A stretch of 64,000 nucleotides of DNA. Origin: Sphingobacterium corticibacterium. Its GTDB lineage: Bacteria > Bacteroidota > Bacteroidia > Sphingobacteriales > Sphingobacteriaceae. Numbering within the stretch: the first letter of the stretch is position 1; each line of letters opens with the position of its first letter. The stretch covers positions 310,001-374,000 of the forward strand of contig NZ_SGIT01000003.1 in NCBI RefSeq assembly GCF_004208525.1, read 5' to 3'. Below are positions 33,084 to 42,068 of this stretch, piece after piece. The position numbers and the translations under genes were made by a program. The notes under the pieces were generated by a model. The model was not told where the DNA came from, made no database searches, and saw only the letters and a list, made by a program, of their open reading frames with translations.

Positions 33084-35492
33084 TTAGCCCCTAATCTTCG
33101 GCTTATTACTCTTGCCTTTGATGATATTCCAAAGCCGCTTACGCAAGGAAACTTCCTGCGTTTCGCCATAACCGTAACCATAGCCGTAACCGTAGCCATA
33201 ACCACGCTTAAAGTCTACATCGTTGACGACAACGGCCATATTCGTTAATTTGCCCTCTTCATAGAGTTCTTTTGGAATATTCAATAAACGTCGATCTAAG
33301 TAATTAGCACGGGTCACATAAATAGTCATATCCGCATGCTCGGCAATCAGCAAGGTATCCGTTACCATGCTGACCGGCGCCGTATCCACGATTACATAAT
33401 CGTACTGCATACGACCATAAGCAATCAAATCGGCAAAGTGACCATTCATGAGCAACTCGGCAGGATTTGGTGCGATATAACCTGAATAAATAATATCAAA
33501 ATTATAAGGAGCCGGTTTCTGGATCACGATGTTGGACACTGACATCTCTGGATTCACGAGGTATTGGGTAATCCCGATATTCGTATGTTGCAAATGCGAT
33601 AGCCCCAAGTAATCCAATACTTTGGGTGAGCGGATATCCGCACCGATCAGCAATACTTTCTTGCCGGACATGGACAAGATTTTCGCCAAATTAGTAGCGA
33701 TAAAGGATTTGCCCTCGCCGGAAGTGGTGGAAGTAACATATAAGACCGCCGATTCGCTTTTCTTACTAGCCCCCAGCATAAAGGAGATATTCGTCCGTAA
33801 GATACGAATGGCCTCGGCCAGTGAAGAACGATCGTTCTCTTCAATAATCGGATGATCCGAGGCAGGGATTTCTCCCAAGATAGGCGCATGAAGTGCTTCT
33901 TCGATATCTTTTCGTGAGTGTATTTTGTTGTCGAGTAAGAACTTGATGTACAAAATACCAAATGGAATCAAGAAGCCCATAATCAAGGCACCGAGCATTA
34001 CAATCATTTTACGAGGAGCTACGGGTGCCTTGTAACCGTAGGCTTCATCCACAATTTTCAAATTTGCCGGAGTAGCTGCCGCTTTAATCTCCGTTTCTTC
34101 CCGTTTCTGTAGCAAGAAGAGGTACAAGGTTTCCACAATTTGTTGCTGCCGGGAAATATCCTTAAAGCCACGCTCTTGGTTCGGTAACTGGTTGAGTTTA
34201 CCCTCGAACTTACTTTTCTGACCCTGTAATGCATCTACGTTGCCCTGCAAAACCTTTCGATAATTATCCAACGATAGCTGTAACGTTTTATTAATCTGTG
34301 CGATATTATTGTTTAGCTGCTGTACCACAGGGTTATCCGGCGTAGCCGATTTCAACAAATCGTCCCGCTCGAGCACCAACTCATTGTAACTGGTAATATT
34401 CGCTTGTATCGATGGATCGCTTAGCCCAATATTCGAGGGCAGTAAATTGTATTCTGTGCTTAAAGTGGCTTCCCGCATCATATCCGCCAAACTCAGCTGT
34501 GTTTGGTACTCTACTAGCTTCTGCTCATTTTCCGTTGCATTTTGCATGTAGAGCCGTGCCTCTTCCTGCATATCCATTAAGCTGTTCCGGTCTTTAAAAT
34601 CCGCCACTTTGGAATCTGCTTCTGCCAAGTCTCTAGAGATAAGCTCCAACCTGGAGGTAATAAACTTAGAGGTAGCTATTGTCACCTGCGCCTTGTCGGA
34701 GGTAACATCCTCGTTATATTGTTCTATTAGGGAGTTTAAGATGAGTTCCGATTTGGCAATCAATGGATAATCCATCGAGAAATTCACTAGGAATGATTGT
34801 GCTTCCTTATTCGGCGTAATCTGTACCGCGTTCCTTAGAATATCTACCGTGATATCTGCCGGAATATAGCTCACCTGCAAATCACCGTCCCATAGCTTAA
34901 TATTTCCTTGTGGCACCAAGCTGATTGGGCCAATCGGTGTCTCCAATTTACTTCCTAGCGTGTAATCCCTCGCTCCTTTTCGTTCATCCCTTATTTTATA
35001 ATTATCGCCTTTCTTGGTTACAGTAAAGGTATAGCCTACCGAATCCAACCGGGCATGGTTTGGCTCGAGCAGTAGCACTTTCAAAGGCGACTGGCTTTCT
35101 AACAATTCAGTGGATTTTATGTTTCCTTTCAAGTAATAGGAAAGATACAAGCGGTTCGTGTCGACCACTTTCCGCATTAACCTGCGAGAGCGCAACACCT
35201 CCATCTGGTCATTTACAAAAGCTGCAGAAGAACTTCCCATTCCCGTCATGGTAGCTAATTCTGCTAGACCCGCCATATCACCAGATGCCTGCTTTTCATC
35301 CTGCAAGAGAATCTTCGCGCTGGTATTGTAAATTTTCTGAGCATACCGTAGATACACGAAGGCAGCGAAAAGGCAAACGAGCACCGAAATTAAGAACCAT
35401 TTCCAATAAAAGGCATATTGTTCAAAAATCTGCTTGAGGTTTAACTCTTGGTCGTCCGATTCCTTTATTTTAGGATAAGCGTTATTCTTCAT
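33084..35492 (-). CDS. wzc: Wzc-type polysaccharide co-polymerase and tyrosine kinase
   Basis: Inner-membrane chain-length regulator and autokinase of 802 residues. A Wzz domain lies between two membrane helices (WFLISVLVCLFAAFVYLRY near 33-53; MIVMLGALIMGFLIPFGILY near 505-525), with a long periplasmic coiled coil between them. The cytoplasmic BY-kinase has Walker A VTSTTSGEGKSFIATNLA, Walker A' VLLIGADIRSPKV and Walker B YDYVIVDTAPVSMVTD. The C-terminal tail carries a Tyr cluster written as six Gly-Tyr repeats, then ETQEVSLRKRLW. It works with Wza, 34 bases upstream. Confidence 0.95.
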   Translation of the reverse strand: MKNNAYPKIKESDDQELNLKQIFEQYAFYWKWFLISVLVCLFAAFVYLRYAQKIYNTSAKILLQDEKQASGDMAGLAELATMTGMGSSSAAFVNDQMEVLRSRRLMRKVVDTNRLYLSYYLKGNIKSTELLESQSPLKVLLLEPNHARLDSVGYTFTVTKKGDNYKIRDERKGARDYTLGSKLETPIGPISLVPQGNIKLWDGDLQVSYIPADITVDILRNAVQITPNKEAQSFLVNFSMDYPLIAKSELILNSLIEQYNEDVTSDKAQVTIATSKFITSRLELISRDLAEADSKVADFKDRNSLMDMQEEARLYMQNATENEQKLVEYQTQLSLADMMREATLSTEYNLLPSNIGLSDPSIQANITSYNELVLERDDLLKSATPDNPVVQQLNNNIAQINKTLQLSLDNYRKVLQGNVDALQGQKSKFEGKLNQLPNQERGFKDISRQQQIVETLYLFLLQKREETEIKAAATPANLKIVDEAYGYKAPVAPRKMIVMLGALIMGFLIPFGILYIKFLLDNKIHSRKDIEEALHAPILGEIPASDHPIIEENDRSSLAEAIRILRTNISFMLGASKKSESAVLYVTSTTSGEGKSFIATNLAKILSMSGKKVLLIGADIRSPKVLDYLGLSHLQHTNIGITQYLVNPEMSVSNIVIQKPAPYNFDIIYSGYIAPNPAELLMNGHFADLIAYGRMQYDYVIVDTAPVSMVTDTLLIAEHADMTIYVTRANYLDRRLLNIPKELYEEGKLTNMAVVVNDVDFKRGYGYGYGYGYGYGETQEVSLRKRLWNIIKGKSNKPKIRG
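33165..33203. repeat. Short tandem repeat encoding the Wzc tyrosine cluster
   Basis: Thirteen codons alternating Gly and Tyr, nearly identical hexamers (GGY-TAY on the minus strand), giving six Tyr in a row of Gly-Tyr pairs. It is in frame within wzc. Confidence 0.85.
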
Positions 35493-35526
35493 AAATACTC
35501 TTACTTCTTTTCTTCGATTAAATTAG

Positions 35527-36306
35527 CTAGCGGGTCACCACGGATATCACCGTGACAATCAAACCTACGACCGATACAAAAATAGATGTTGTAGCCGTAT
35601 ATTTCGAGTTTTGTATCCGTGCACCATTTGGCTCTACGTACACTACATCATTTTGCGTCAGGTAGTATGCGGGAGAATTCATCGTTTCACGCTTTGTTAA
35701 GTCTATGCGGAATTCTACCTTTTTCCCATCTTGTTCGCGGATGACCAATACATTTTTTCGCTCTCCGTATATCGTCATATCACCTGCTAACCCCAAGGCT
35801 TCTAAAATCGTTACGCGGTCGTTCTCTATCGTAAATGTTCCTGGGCGTAGTACTTCTCCCAACACTGTTACACGAAAATTGCGAACCACCATCGAAATCC
35901 CCGGATCCAAGATATAGCGACCGACTTCGCCCCGCAATAAATCCATGGCCTGCGTGCGGGTCTTACCCGCCAGCTTGATCTTTCCTACTTTGGGGAAATC
36001 GATCTCACCGTTAGCATCAATAGCATAAGTAGGAATAAAAGGATTTGTTGCTTGTATGGTACCACCGCCACCTTGGTACGGCGAAACCTGGTTAAATGGT
36101 ATTGTCGCACGTACATCATCCGCGGTTACAGAAATAGCTAGGATATCGCCGGGTTGCAATTTTGGGGCGTTAAGTTCATACATGGTATGCAGCTCCACTG
36201 AATCCGGCTGAAAATAAACCATATTTTTTTTGCTCGCACAAGAAGTACAAAACAAAATTGTTAGGGTGAGCAATGACAAAATTGCACCAAAAAAACGTTT
36301 AGACAT
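35527..36306 (-). CDS. wza: Wza-type polysaccharide export lipoprotein
   Basis: Outer-membrane export channel subunit of 259 residues. The signal is LTLTILFCTSCASKKN with the lipid Cys near 23. The Poly_export domain is PKLQPGDILAISVTADDV and AIDANGEIDFPKVGKIKLAG, followed by an SLBB domain (FRVTVLGEVLRPGTFTIEND). A C-terminal hydrophobic helix (TSIFVSVVGLIVTVISVVTR) would cross the outer membrane, as in other short Bacteroidota members. It is directly upstream of wzc and has a candidate promoter of its own. Confidence 0.93.
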   Translation of the reverse strand: MSKRFFGAILSLLTLTILFCTSCASKKNMVYFQPDSVELHTMYELNAPKLQPGDILAISVTADDVRATIPFNQVSPYQGGGGTIQATNPFIPTYAIDANGEIDFPKVGKIKLAGKTRTQAMDLLRGEVGRYILDPGISMVVRNFRVTVLGEVLRPGTFTIENDRVTILEALGLAGDMTIYGERKNVLVIREQDGKKVEFRIDLTKRETMNSPAYYLTQNDVVYVEPNGARIQNSKYTATTSIFVSVVGLIVTVISVVTR

Positions 36307-36369
36307 AGATTTTTTATTTCGTTGAACTTGCTAAAGCAAAAATCTGTCCACAATATATGCAGATTTGCA

Positions 36370-36377
36370 CAAAAGTA
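36370..36377 (-). promoter_or_regulatory. Candidate -7 element for wza-wzc
   Basis: Minus-strand TACTTTTG, 64 nt before the wza ATG, with a weak CTG about 18 bases upstream. It would let the export genes be read independently of the glycan genes. Confidence 0.45.
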
Positions 36378-36418
36378 GTGTTTTTTTTATGAACACAGCT
36401 GCATTCTTATAGCGTATG

Positions 36419-37558
36419 TTATGATTTAGTAAAAAACTTGGTAACGACCCTTTCTATTCTTTTCCTTTCGCTACCTGTTAAGTTTGATCCAGAAGGTAAA
36501 CAAAGTCCTTCATTAAACAAACGCTGTGCCACTTTTTCTCCATAATATGGACTGTTTGCAAAAACCGGCTGTAAGTGCATGGGCTTCCAAAGCGGCCTCG
36601 ACTCTATATTATCCTCAAGAAATGCCAGACGTAAATCTTCTCTTGTTTTCCCACTTTTAGCTGGATCCATTAGGATGGCTGACAGCCAATGGTTAGAAAA
36701 GTAGTCGTCAGATGGCTCTGTAAATACCGAGACTCCGTCAATACCTTGAAATAATTCGGTGTAAAATTTGTGCATTTTACGACGAGCGATAATACGATCG
36801 TCTAAGACTTCCATCTGCCCCCGACCAATACCTGCACAAATGTTAGACATCCGATAATTATAACCAATTTGCGAGTGTTGGTAATGCGGAGCTTCGTCTC
36901 TTGCTTGGGTCGAAAGAAAAACGGCTTTGTCTTTGTCTTGTTGCGAATGACATACCATAGCACCTCCACCTGAAGTTGTTATGATCTTATTTCCGTTGAA
37001 ACTTAATATGCCAAAACGCCCAAATGTTCCACAGGCTTGACCTTTATATGTTGAACCAAGCGCTTCGGCTGCATCCTCGATGACAGGGATATCAAACTCC
37101 TTAGCTACGGACAAAATCTCATTCATTTTAGCTGGCATACCGTATAGATGCACTACGATAATAGCTTTAGGCTTCTTTCCCTTAGCAAATCGATCACGTA
37201 TGGCTTTCCGTAGATGGTTCGGACAGATGTTCCATGTATCTGGCTCGGAATCCACAAATATCGGCACGGCTCCCTGATAAGCGATTGGATTAGCTGAGGC
37301 CGAGAATGTCATAGATTGACAAATAACTTCATCACCATACTCTACCCCACATTCTATTAGCGCCAAGTGTAAAGCTGCAGTTCCAGCAGATAAGGCAGCT
37401 ACTTTCACATCCGCATTCAAAAACGACTCTATATCATTTTCAAATCCATTAACATTCGGCCCTAATGGCGCCACCCAATTCGCATCAAATGCGTCGTGGA
37501 TATACTCTAATTCGTTACCCCCCATGTGTGGAGAAGACAACCATATTTTTTCTGACAT
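36419..37558 (-). CDS. DegT/DnrJ/EryC1 aminotransferase (PglE-like)
   Basis: PLP-dependent sugar aminotransferase of 379 residues that converts a 4-keto nucleotide sugar to the 4-amino form. It starts MSEKIWLSSPHMGGNELEYI and carries the family pattern WVAPLGPNVNGFE, the acidic stretch IPVIEDAAEALGSTYKGQ and the PLP lysine in ILSFNGNKIITTSGGGAM. It closely recalls PglE, which makes UDP-bacillosamine precursors. With the NeuD-type acyltransferase directly upstream and a PglC-like initiating transferase in the same run, it likely supplies a 2,4-diamino or 4-amino sugar for the first residue. The 4,6-dehydratase is not in this window. Confidence 0.88.
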   Translation of the reverse strand: MSEKIWLSSPHMGGNELEYIHDAFDANWVAPLGPNVNGFENDIESFLNADVKVAALSAGTAALHLALIECGVEYGDEVICQSMTFSASANPIAYQGAVPIFVDSEPDTWNICPNHLRKAIRDRFAKGKKPKAIIVVHLYGMPAKMNEILSVAKEFDIPVIEDAAEALGSTYKGQACGTFGRFGILSFNGNKIITTSGGGAMVCHSQQDKDKAVFLSTQARDEAPHYQHSQIGYNYRMSNICAGIGRGQMEVLDDRIIARRKMHKFYTELFQGIDGVSVFTEPSDDYFSNHWLSAILMDPAKSGKTREDLRLAFLEDNIESRPLWKPMHLQPVFANSPYYGEKVAQRLFNEGLCLPSGSNLTGSERKRIERVVTKFFTKS

Positions 37559-37655
37559 GAATTTTTATGCTATTACAAAAAACACTTTATACCATTAAAC
37601 TTCAGTATTTAAATAAAATCAATTTCTATTTCTTAAAATTTGGCGATGAGTCTAT

Positions 37656-38303
37656 TTAAAATATCTTTCTAGCTGGGTTGCCAAAAAATGTTCCGCTCTT
37701 TTTGATAGATTTTACAACTACACTTCCTGCCCCTATTCTAGAATTTTCGGGAATTTTTACCCCAGGTAATATAGTAGCCCCGGTTCCTATAAAAACATTA
37801 TCTTCAATTACTACCCCACCGCCAAGATCTACATTAGGCATTATGCTAACACAATTACCTATTCTAACATCATGTCCGATTTGGCTACCTAAATTAATAA
37901 AAGTAGCATCTCCTATTTCTACATCACATGAGATGACAACTTTAGGGAACAAAACTACCCCCTCCCCAAAATTACTTCTTATACCAACAATAACTGATTC
38001 ATGGATGTAACCGCAAATTTCAATCTGATTTTTTTTCTTAAGATTTTCAAAGAGAGATGATTTGAAATCACAATCCATTATGCCAATCAACACATTCTCT
38101 CTATCTTCAACAGATGACAACGAACCCAAAAGCATATCTCTCAATCCATACATATCCAATGAAGAAAAATTATCATCACGAAATCCTGAAATCCTATAAG
38201 TGGTATTCTTATCATTTTGGATCCACGAATGTATTTCACGTCCGAGCCCACCTGCACCAAGAATCACTATCTCTTTGCTATTGTACTGAATATCCGCCAT
38301 CAA
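37656..38303 (-). CDS. NeuD/PglD-type sugar O/N-acyltransferase
   Basis: Left-handed beta-helix acyltransferase of 215 residues. The N-terminal nucleotide-sugar-binding part is IVILGAGGLGREIHSWIQ. The C-terminal hexapeptide repeats are clear (DVEIGDATFINLGSQIGHDV; GGVVIEDNVFIGTGATILPG), and a catalytic His lies in LGSQIGHDV. The usual donor is acetyl-CoA, but in this operon the preceding SDR, ACP and KASIII genes could supply a longer hydroxyacyl group on ACP. The start overlaps the end of the SDR gene by 26 bases. Confidence 0.85.
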   Translation of the reverse strand: MMADIQYNSKEIVILGAGGLGREIHSWIQNDKNTTYRISGFRDDNFSSLDMYGLRDMLLGSLSSVEDRENVLIGIMDCDFKSSLFENLKKKNQIEICGYIHESVIVGIRSNFGEGVVLFPKVVISCDVEIGDATFINLGSQIGHDVRIGNCVSIMPNVDLGGGVVIEDNVFIGTGATILPGVKIPENSRIGAGSVVVKSIKKSGTFFGNPARKIF

Positions 38304-39021
38304 TCTTCAAATTTTGTCCTGTAATCCACCTCGCCTTCTCTGATAATAAAAAACAAAGCAAATCAGCCACATCATCAACTTTCCCTATTCCCATTGGATG
38401 CATATCCTTTATTCGATCAACGTTTTTGGCATCAAGCTGTTGAAATAGTTGAGACGTCAATGGGGTATTAACAATTCCAGGAGAAACGGCATTTACACGA
38501 ATTTCTCTTTTCGCCAATTCTAACGCCAATGATTTTACGACGCCTAATAAGGCGGCTTTAGAAGCGCAATAACCGACTTTCCCCGCCTGACCTAACTCAC
38601 CCATTACCGACGACAACAAAACAAAACTAGCATTGTTCTCGGAATATTTCTTCTTAGAAAGAAGCCTTAAGAGCTCAATTGCAGAGAAAACATTAATTTG
38701 AAATATCTGTAAAACCTTTTCCGGAGAGTAAAGTGTAATTGGAATTGTTTCTTCCATCCCAGCGCAATGCACGAAACCGTCGAATTTGACATTTTCAAAT
38801 TTATCCCGAAACATGTTTTCTATACTGTTTATATCAGTCAGGTCGTAAGCAATAAACTTAAAGTTTTGCTTATCTAGCAATCCCGATATCTTTTCCTCGT
38901 CTCTTCCTATCCCATAAACAATATTCTCTGGATCTTGAAGTAAGGAGATTACAAGCCCTTTTCCTATCCCGGATGTCGCACCTGTAACTAAAATATTTTT
39001 TTTTGACTCAACCTCCAACAT
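38278..39021 (-). CDS. Short-chain dehydrogenase/reductase (FabG-like)
   Basis: NAD(P)-dependent reductase of about 247 residues. The cofactor motif is ILVTGATSGIGKGL and the catalytic set is Ser in FVLLSSVMGELGQ with YCASKAALLGVVKSLALE. The C-terminus has the ITGQNLKIDGGYSV ending typical of 3-oxoacyl-ACP reductases. The start was set at 39021 (MLEVESKKN), one base after the ACP stop. The longer frame would overlap the ACP gene. Next to KASIII and ACP it probably reduces a 3-oxoacyl-ACP to a 3-hydroxyacyl-ACP. A sugar-modifying SDR is the alternative. Confidence 0.82.
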   Translation of the reverse strand: MLEVESKKNILVTGATSGIGKGLVISLLQDPENIVYGIGRDEEKISGLLDKQNFKFIAYDLTDINSIENMFRDKFENVKFDGFVHCAGMEETIPITLYSPEKVLQIFQINVFSAIELLRLLSKKKYSENNASFVLLSSVMGELGQAGKVGYCASKAALLGVVKSLALELAKREIRVNAVSPGIVNTPLTSQLFQQLDAKNVDRIKDMHPMGIGKVDDVADLLCFLLSEKARWITGQNLKIDGGYSVQ

Positions 39022-39022
39022 C

Positions 39023-39253
39023 TTAAGAAAATTTGCTCTCGCCGATAAAGTCAATTACACTCTGTACTGTTGAAATCTCACCTATATTATCTCCCGTCAA
39101 GGTAACACCAAACTCGTCAGATACATAACCTATCAGCAACATCGCAGTCATTGAATCCCACTCGTCAAGATCTTTCAAATTAGTTTCTACAGTTAAAGTT
39201 TGCTCCACCTCGAGGACTTCCTGTAGGTTCTTTAAAAATTCCTGTTTTTCCAT
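39023..39253 (-). CDS. Acyl carrier protein
   Basis: A 76-residue acidic carrier with the phosphopantetheine site LDEWDSMTAMLLIGYV (Ser34), flanked by the usual helices (FLKNLQEVLEVEQTL; TVQSVIDFIGESKFS). DSM instead of DSL marks it as a specialised ACP, not the housekeeping fatty-acid one. It lies 4 bases downstream of the KASIII gene and 1 base from the SDR, which makes a dedicated acyl-ACP unit inside a sugar locus. Confidence 0.92.
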   Translation of the reverse strand: MEKQEFLKNLQEVLEVEQTLTVETNLKDLDEWDSMTAMLLIGYVSDEFGVTLTGDNIGEISTVQSVIDFIGESKFS

Positions 39254-39257
39254 TCTA

Positions 39258-40268
39258 TTATAATTTATTATTTATCTTAATGATTCCACCAGCCCAAGAT
39301 AATCCCACTCCAAACCCCACAATTGCAATAATATATTCTTTATCAATAGCAATATCACTCAGTAACCTTTTTAAAGCAATGGGAATTGTATTGGAAACTG
39401 TATTTCCCCCATCTTCTAAATTAATATAAAATTGATCCTTTTCCGCTTTAATTCTTTTACGCAAAAAATCTAGCATAAAAGCATTTGCCTGATGAAAGAC
39501 AAAATAATCCACCTTTTCAATCGATAAATTATTTCTATGGAGCAGATTCCCTGTAAATTTAGGTATATATTCAGAAGTGAAATTAAATATTTCCGGACCG
39601 TTCATGTAAAGGTGATTATCAGTATAATGATTATCGCTACCATAAGTAAGTAAAGTTGCGTTCGGATCAAATGCATATTTACTTGCTCCATTTTTTATAA
39701 TAAGCTTATTTGATCCGCTACCATCTGTCCCAAATAAAAAGTCACCTATCATATCTTCGTCACTGACAGCAATCAACGTGGCAGAAGCACCGTCACCAAA
39801 TATCGCCATATTCGATTTATCCTCAGGATGCAGGTATTTTGAATACGTTTCTGCTGTTACTAACAGTACATTTTCGACTTGCCCACTTTCAATTAGTGCC
39901 TTTGCTAAACTTACGCCATACACAAAACCAGAACAACCTAAATTATAATCAATAGCACCTATATTTGTCGAAAGTCCAAGTCTATCTTGTAGAATACAAG
40001 CGGTAGTCGGTAACAAGTACTCGGGACTTTGGGTACAATAGATGACATAATCTATGATCTTTTTATCTACTCTTAGAAAAAGTTTTTCACACGCTTTTAC
40101 GGCCAAATCAAGAGCGGTTTCATGCTGAGAAGCCCAATACCGAGTTTTTATACCAACCTTACTTTCAAACTTTTCAAAGTCATAGTCAGAAAACCTACTT
40201 AACAAATCCAGATTAGTCACTTTATTGTCCGGAAGATAATACTCTATAGCTCTAATTTTAGATCCCAT
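39258..40268 (-). CDS. 3-oxoacyl-ACP synthase III (KASIII/FabH-like)
   Basis: Condensing enzyme of 336 residues. The catalytic triad is visible: Cys112 in YNLGCSGFVYGVSLAK, His in DYFVFHQANAFML and Asn in EDGGNTVSNTIPIAL. It starts one short acyl chain by condensing an acyl-CoA with malonyl-ACP, giving a 3-oxoacyl-ACP. The adjacent ACP and SDR are the expected partners. Its place between the PglC-like transferase and the amino-sugar genes points to a glycan acyl decoration, not lipid synthesis. Confidence 0.9.
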   Translation of the reverse strand: MGSKIRAIEYYLPDNKVTNLDLLSRFSDYDFEKFESKVGIKTRYWASQHETALDLAVKACEKLFLRVDKKIIDYVIYCTQSPEYLLPTTACILQDRLGLSTNIGAIDYNLGCSGFVYGVSLAKALIESGQVENVLLVTAETYSKYLHPEDKSNMAIFGDGASATLIAVSDEDMIGDFLFGTDGSGSNKLIIKNGASKYAFDPNATLLTYGSDNHYTDNHLYMNGPEIFNFTSEYIPKFTGNLLHRNNLSIEKVDYFVFHQANAFMLDFLRKRIKAEKDQFYINLEDGGNTVSNTIPIALKRLLSDIAIDKEYIIAIVGFGVGLSWAGGIIKINNKL

Positions 40269-40333
40269 CTTTCTAATTTTAACCCTAACCTTATTTACAA
40301 AAATACATTATTACCCAGCATAATAAAAAAACA

Positions 40334-40942
40334 TTATATTTCATCTCCTTTAAACGGCTCCATTGTAGCTTGTCCTTTAGCAGAGATTCCCTCTCTGACA
40401 AATACTTTTTTTATCGTTAAAAAGAAAATCTTAATATCTAATGCTAATGACATATTATCAACATACCAAACATCGTAATTAAATTTTTGCTTCCAAGATA
40501 TCGCATTTCGGCCATTCACCTGAGCCCATCCTGTTATACCGGGTCTCACCTCATGTCGGCGTGATTGATATTCGTTATACAATGGCAAATATTGAACCAA
40601 TAATGGCCGAGGACCAATTAAAGACATATCCCCTTTTAATACATTAATCAATTGTGGAATTTCATCTAAAGATGTTTTTCGGACAAAGGATCCTACAGGG
40701 GTGAGTCGTTCAGCATCTGATAAAAGAATTCCGTGTGCATCTTTTTTATCGTTCATGGTTTTGAACTTAACGATACTAAATATCTTTCTTCCTTTACCTG
40801 GACGACGCTGAAAGAAAAAAGGCTTACCATCGTTAGCAATAAATAACCCTATTGTAACTAAAATAAAAATTGGGCTTAATAGAAAGAGGCCAAATGACGC
40901 CACGAGAAAATCTAGCAACCTTTTAAAAAACTGCTTATACAT
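40334..40942 (-). CDS. Initiating sugar-phosphate transferase (PglC/WcaJ C-terminal type)
   Basis: Monotopic phosphoglycosyl transferase of 202 residues that moves a sugar phosphate from a UDP-sugar to undecaprenyl phosphate and so starts each repeat unit. It has one re-entrant hydrophobic helix (LLDFLVASFGLFLLSPIFIL), then the core: FKTMNDKKDAHG, RKTSLDEIPQLINVLKGDMS (catalytic Asp-Glu) and LIGPRPLLVQYLPLY. It is the short PglC form without the N-terminal membrane bundle, in keeping with a bacillosamine-type or related amino sugar as substrate. Confidence 0.92.
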   Translation of the reverse strand: MYKQFFKRLLDFLVASFGLFLLSPIFILVTIGLFIANDGKPFFFQRRPGKGRKIFSIVKFKTMNDKKDAHGILLSDAERLTPVGSFVRKTSLDEIPQLINVLKGDMSLIGPRPLLVQYLPLYNEYQSRRHEVRPGITGWAQVNGRNAISWKQKFNYDVWYVDNMSLALDIKIFFLTIKKVFVREGISAKGQATMEPFKGDEI

Positions 40943-40943
40943 A

Positions 40944-42068
40944 CTACAGCGCTTTTAGAGAATTCAACATAATTCTGTTAACAATTGATACATCAAACTT
41001 ATCTTCTGCAAGCTTTCGACTATTCTCTCCATATTCGATTATCTTATTCCTGTTATTACAGAAAAAAGTCATCGCACTTATGAGATCTTCAATACTATTT
41101 CTAGGAATTAAAACACCATTGTAATCTTTTAAAACAGTTTCTCTACAGCCAACATTATCAGTAGTAATAATTGCCCTGCCTGATGAAAGAGCTTCCAATA
41201 TAGATCTAGGAACGCCTTCACGATACATAGATGGCAGAACAAAAACGGAACTGTCACGAACGTGCTCTATAACGTTATCAACGTGTCCCAAATAAGCTAC
41301 AATCCCTTTTTGCATTAATATATCAATTTCTTCCTTCTGAATTGCATTAGGGTTTCCTTCATCTAGCCCACCGATAACGATAAATTCAACGTCTGGAAAT
41401 TGATCTTTCAAAATTTCGGCGGCGCGTATAAAAAGACGAATTCCCTTGGCTTCTATTAAGCGTCCGACAAAAATAAATTTTACCAATGATGTATCGGGAA
41501 CGGAGGAGGTAAATTTCTCCAAATTTATACCAGACCCCGGAGTTATTCTATATCTATTCTGTTTAAGAATACCTTTTTCTTTAAAAAATTCGACGTCATC
41601 ATTATTCTGAAAAACTATGATATCATTTTTGCTGAAACTAAGTCTATACAAGTATGTCATAATGATTTTTGAAATTCTATCTTTCCAGTTCCGAGATTCT
41701 AAACCATAAAAACCCAAACCTGTAATCCAGTTTAGAGATTTTATCTGAGTGCCTATTTTCGCAAAGTTTCCATAAATCACAGGTTTCACCGTATATGGTA
41801 ATATGAAATTGGGCTTTTCTTCTTTATAAATTCTTTTCAGATGCCTTATTGTTTTGATATCCCTAATTGGATTAAACCCTGTTCTCTCTAAAACAAAAGT
41901 TCTAAAACGTACATCTATATTCTTTAATATCTCAATACTTCTTTCATCCGTATCCGGCCCTAACGCCAAAACATCATAGCCATCCTCAACAAGATTTCTC
42001 AGTAAATCAAGTCTAAAATTGACTAATGACATTGTTAAACTGCTAATTACAATTATCTTTTTTTTCAT
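40944..42068 (-). CDS. Glycosyltransferase family 4 protein
   Basis: GT-B glycosyltransferase of 374 residues. The N-terminal half has MSLVNFRLDLLRNLVEDGYD and the linker region GSGINLEKFTSSVPD. The C-terminal donor half has LVKFIFVGRLIEAKGIRLFI and the EX7E motif in SMYREGVPRSILEALSSGRA. It probably adds the second sugar to the lipid-linked unit, since its gene precedes the initiating transferase by 1 base. The donor sugar is unknown. Its start overlaps the upstream glycosyltransferase stop by 4 bases. Confidence 0.9.
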   Translation of the reverse strand: MKKKIIVISSLTMSLVNFRLDLLRNLVEDGYDVLALGPDTDERSIEILKNIDVRFRTFVLERTGFNPIRDIKTIRHLKRIYKEEKPNFILPYTVKPVIYGNFAKIGTQIKSLNWITGLGFYGLESRNWKDRISKIIMTYLYRLSFSKNDIIVFQNNDDVEFFKEKGILKQNRYRITPGSGINLEKFTSSVPDTSLVKFIFVGRLIEAKGIRLFIRAAEILKDQFPDVEFIVIGGLDEGNPNAIQKEEIDILMQKGIVAYLGHVDNVIEHVRDSSVFVLPSMYREGVPRSILEALSSGRAIITTDNVGCRETVLKDYNGVLIPRNSIEDLISAMTFFCNNRNKIIEYGENSRKLAEDKFDVSIVNRIMLNSLKAL

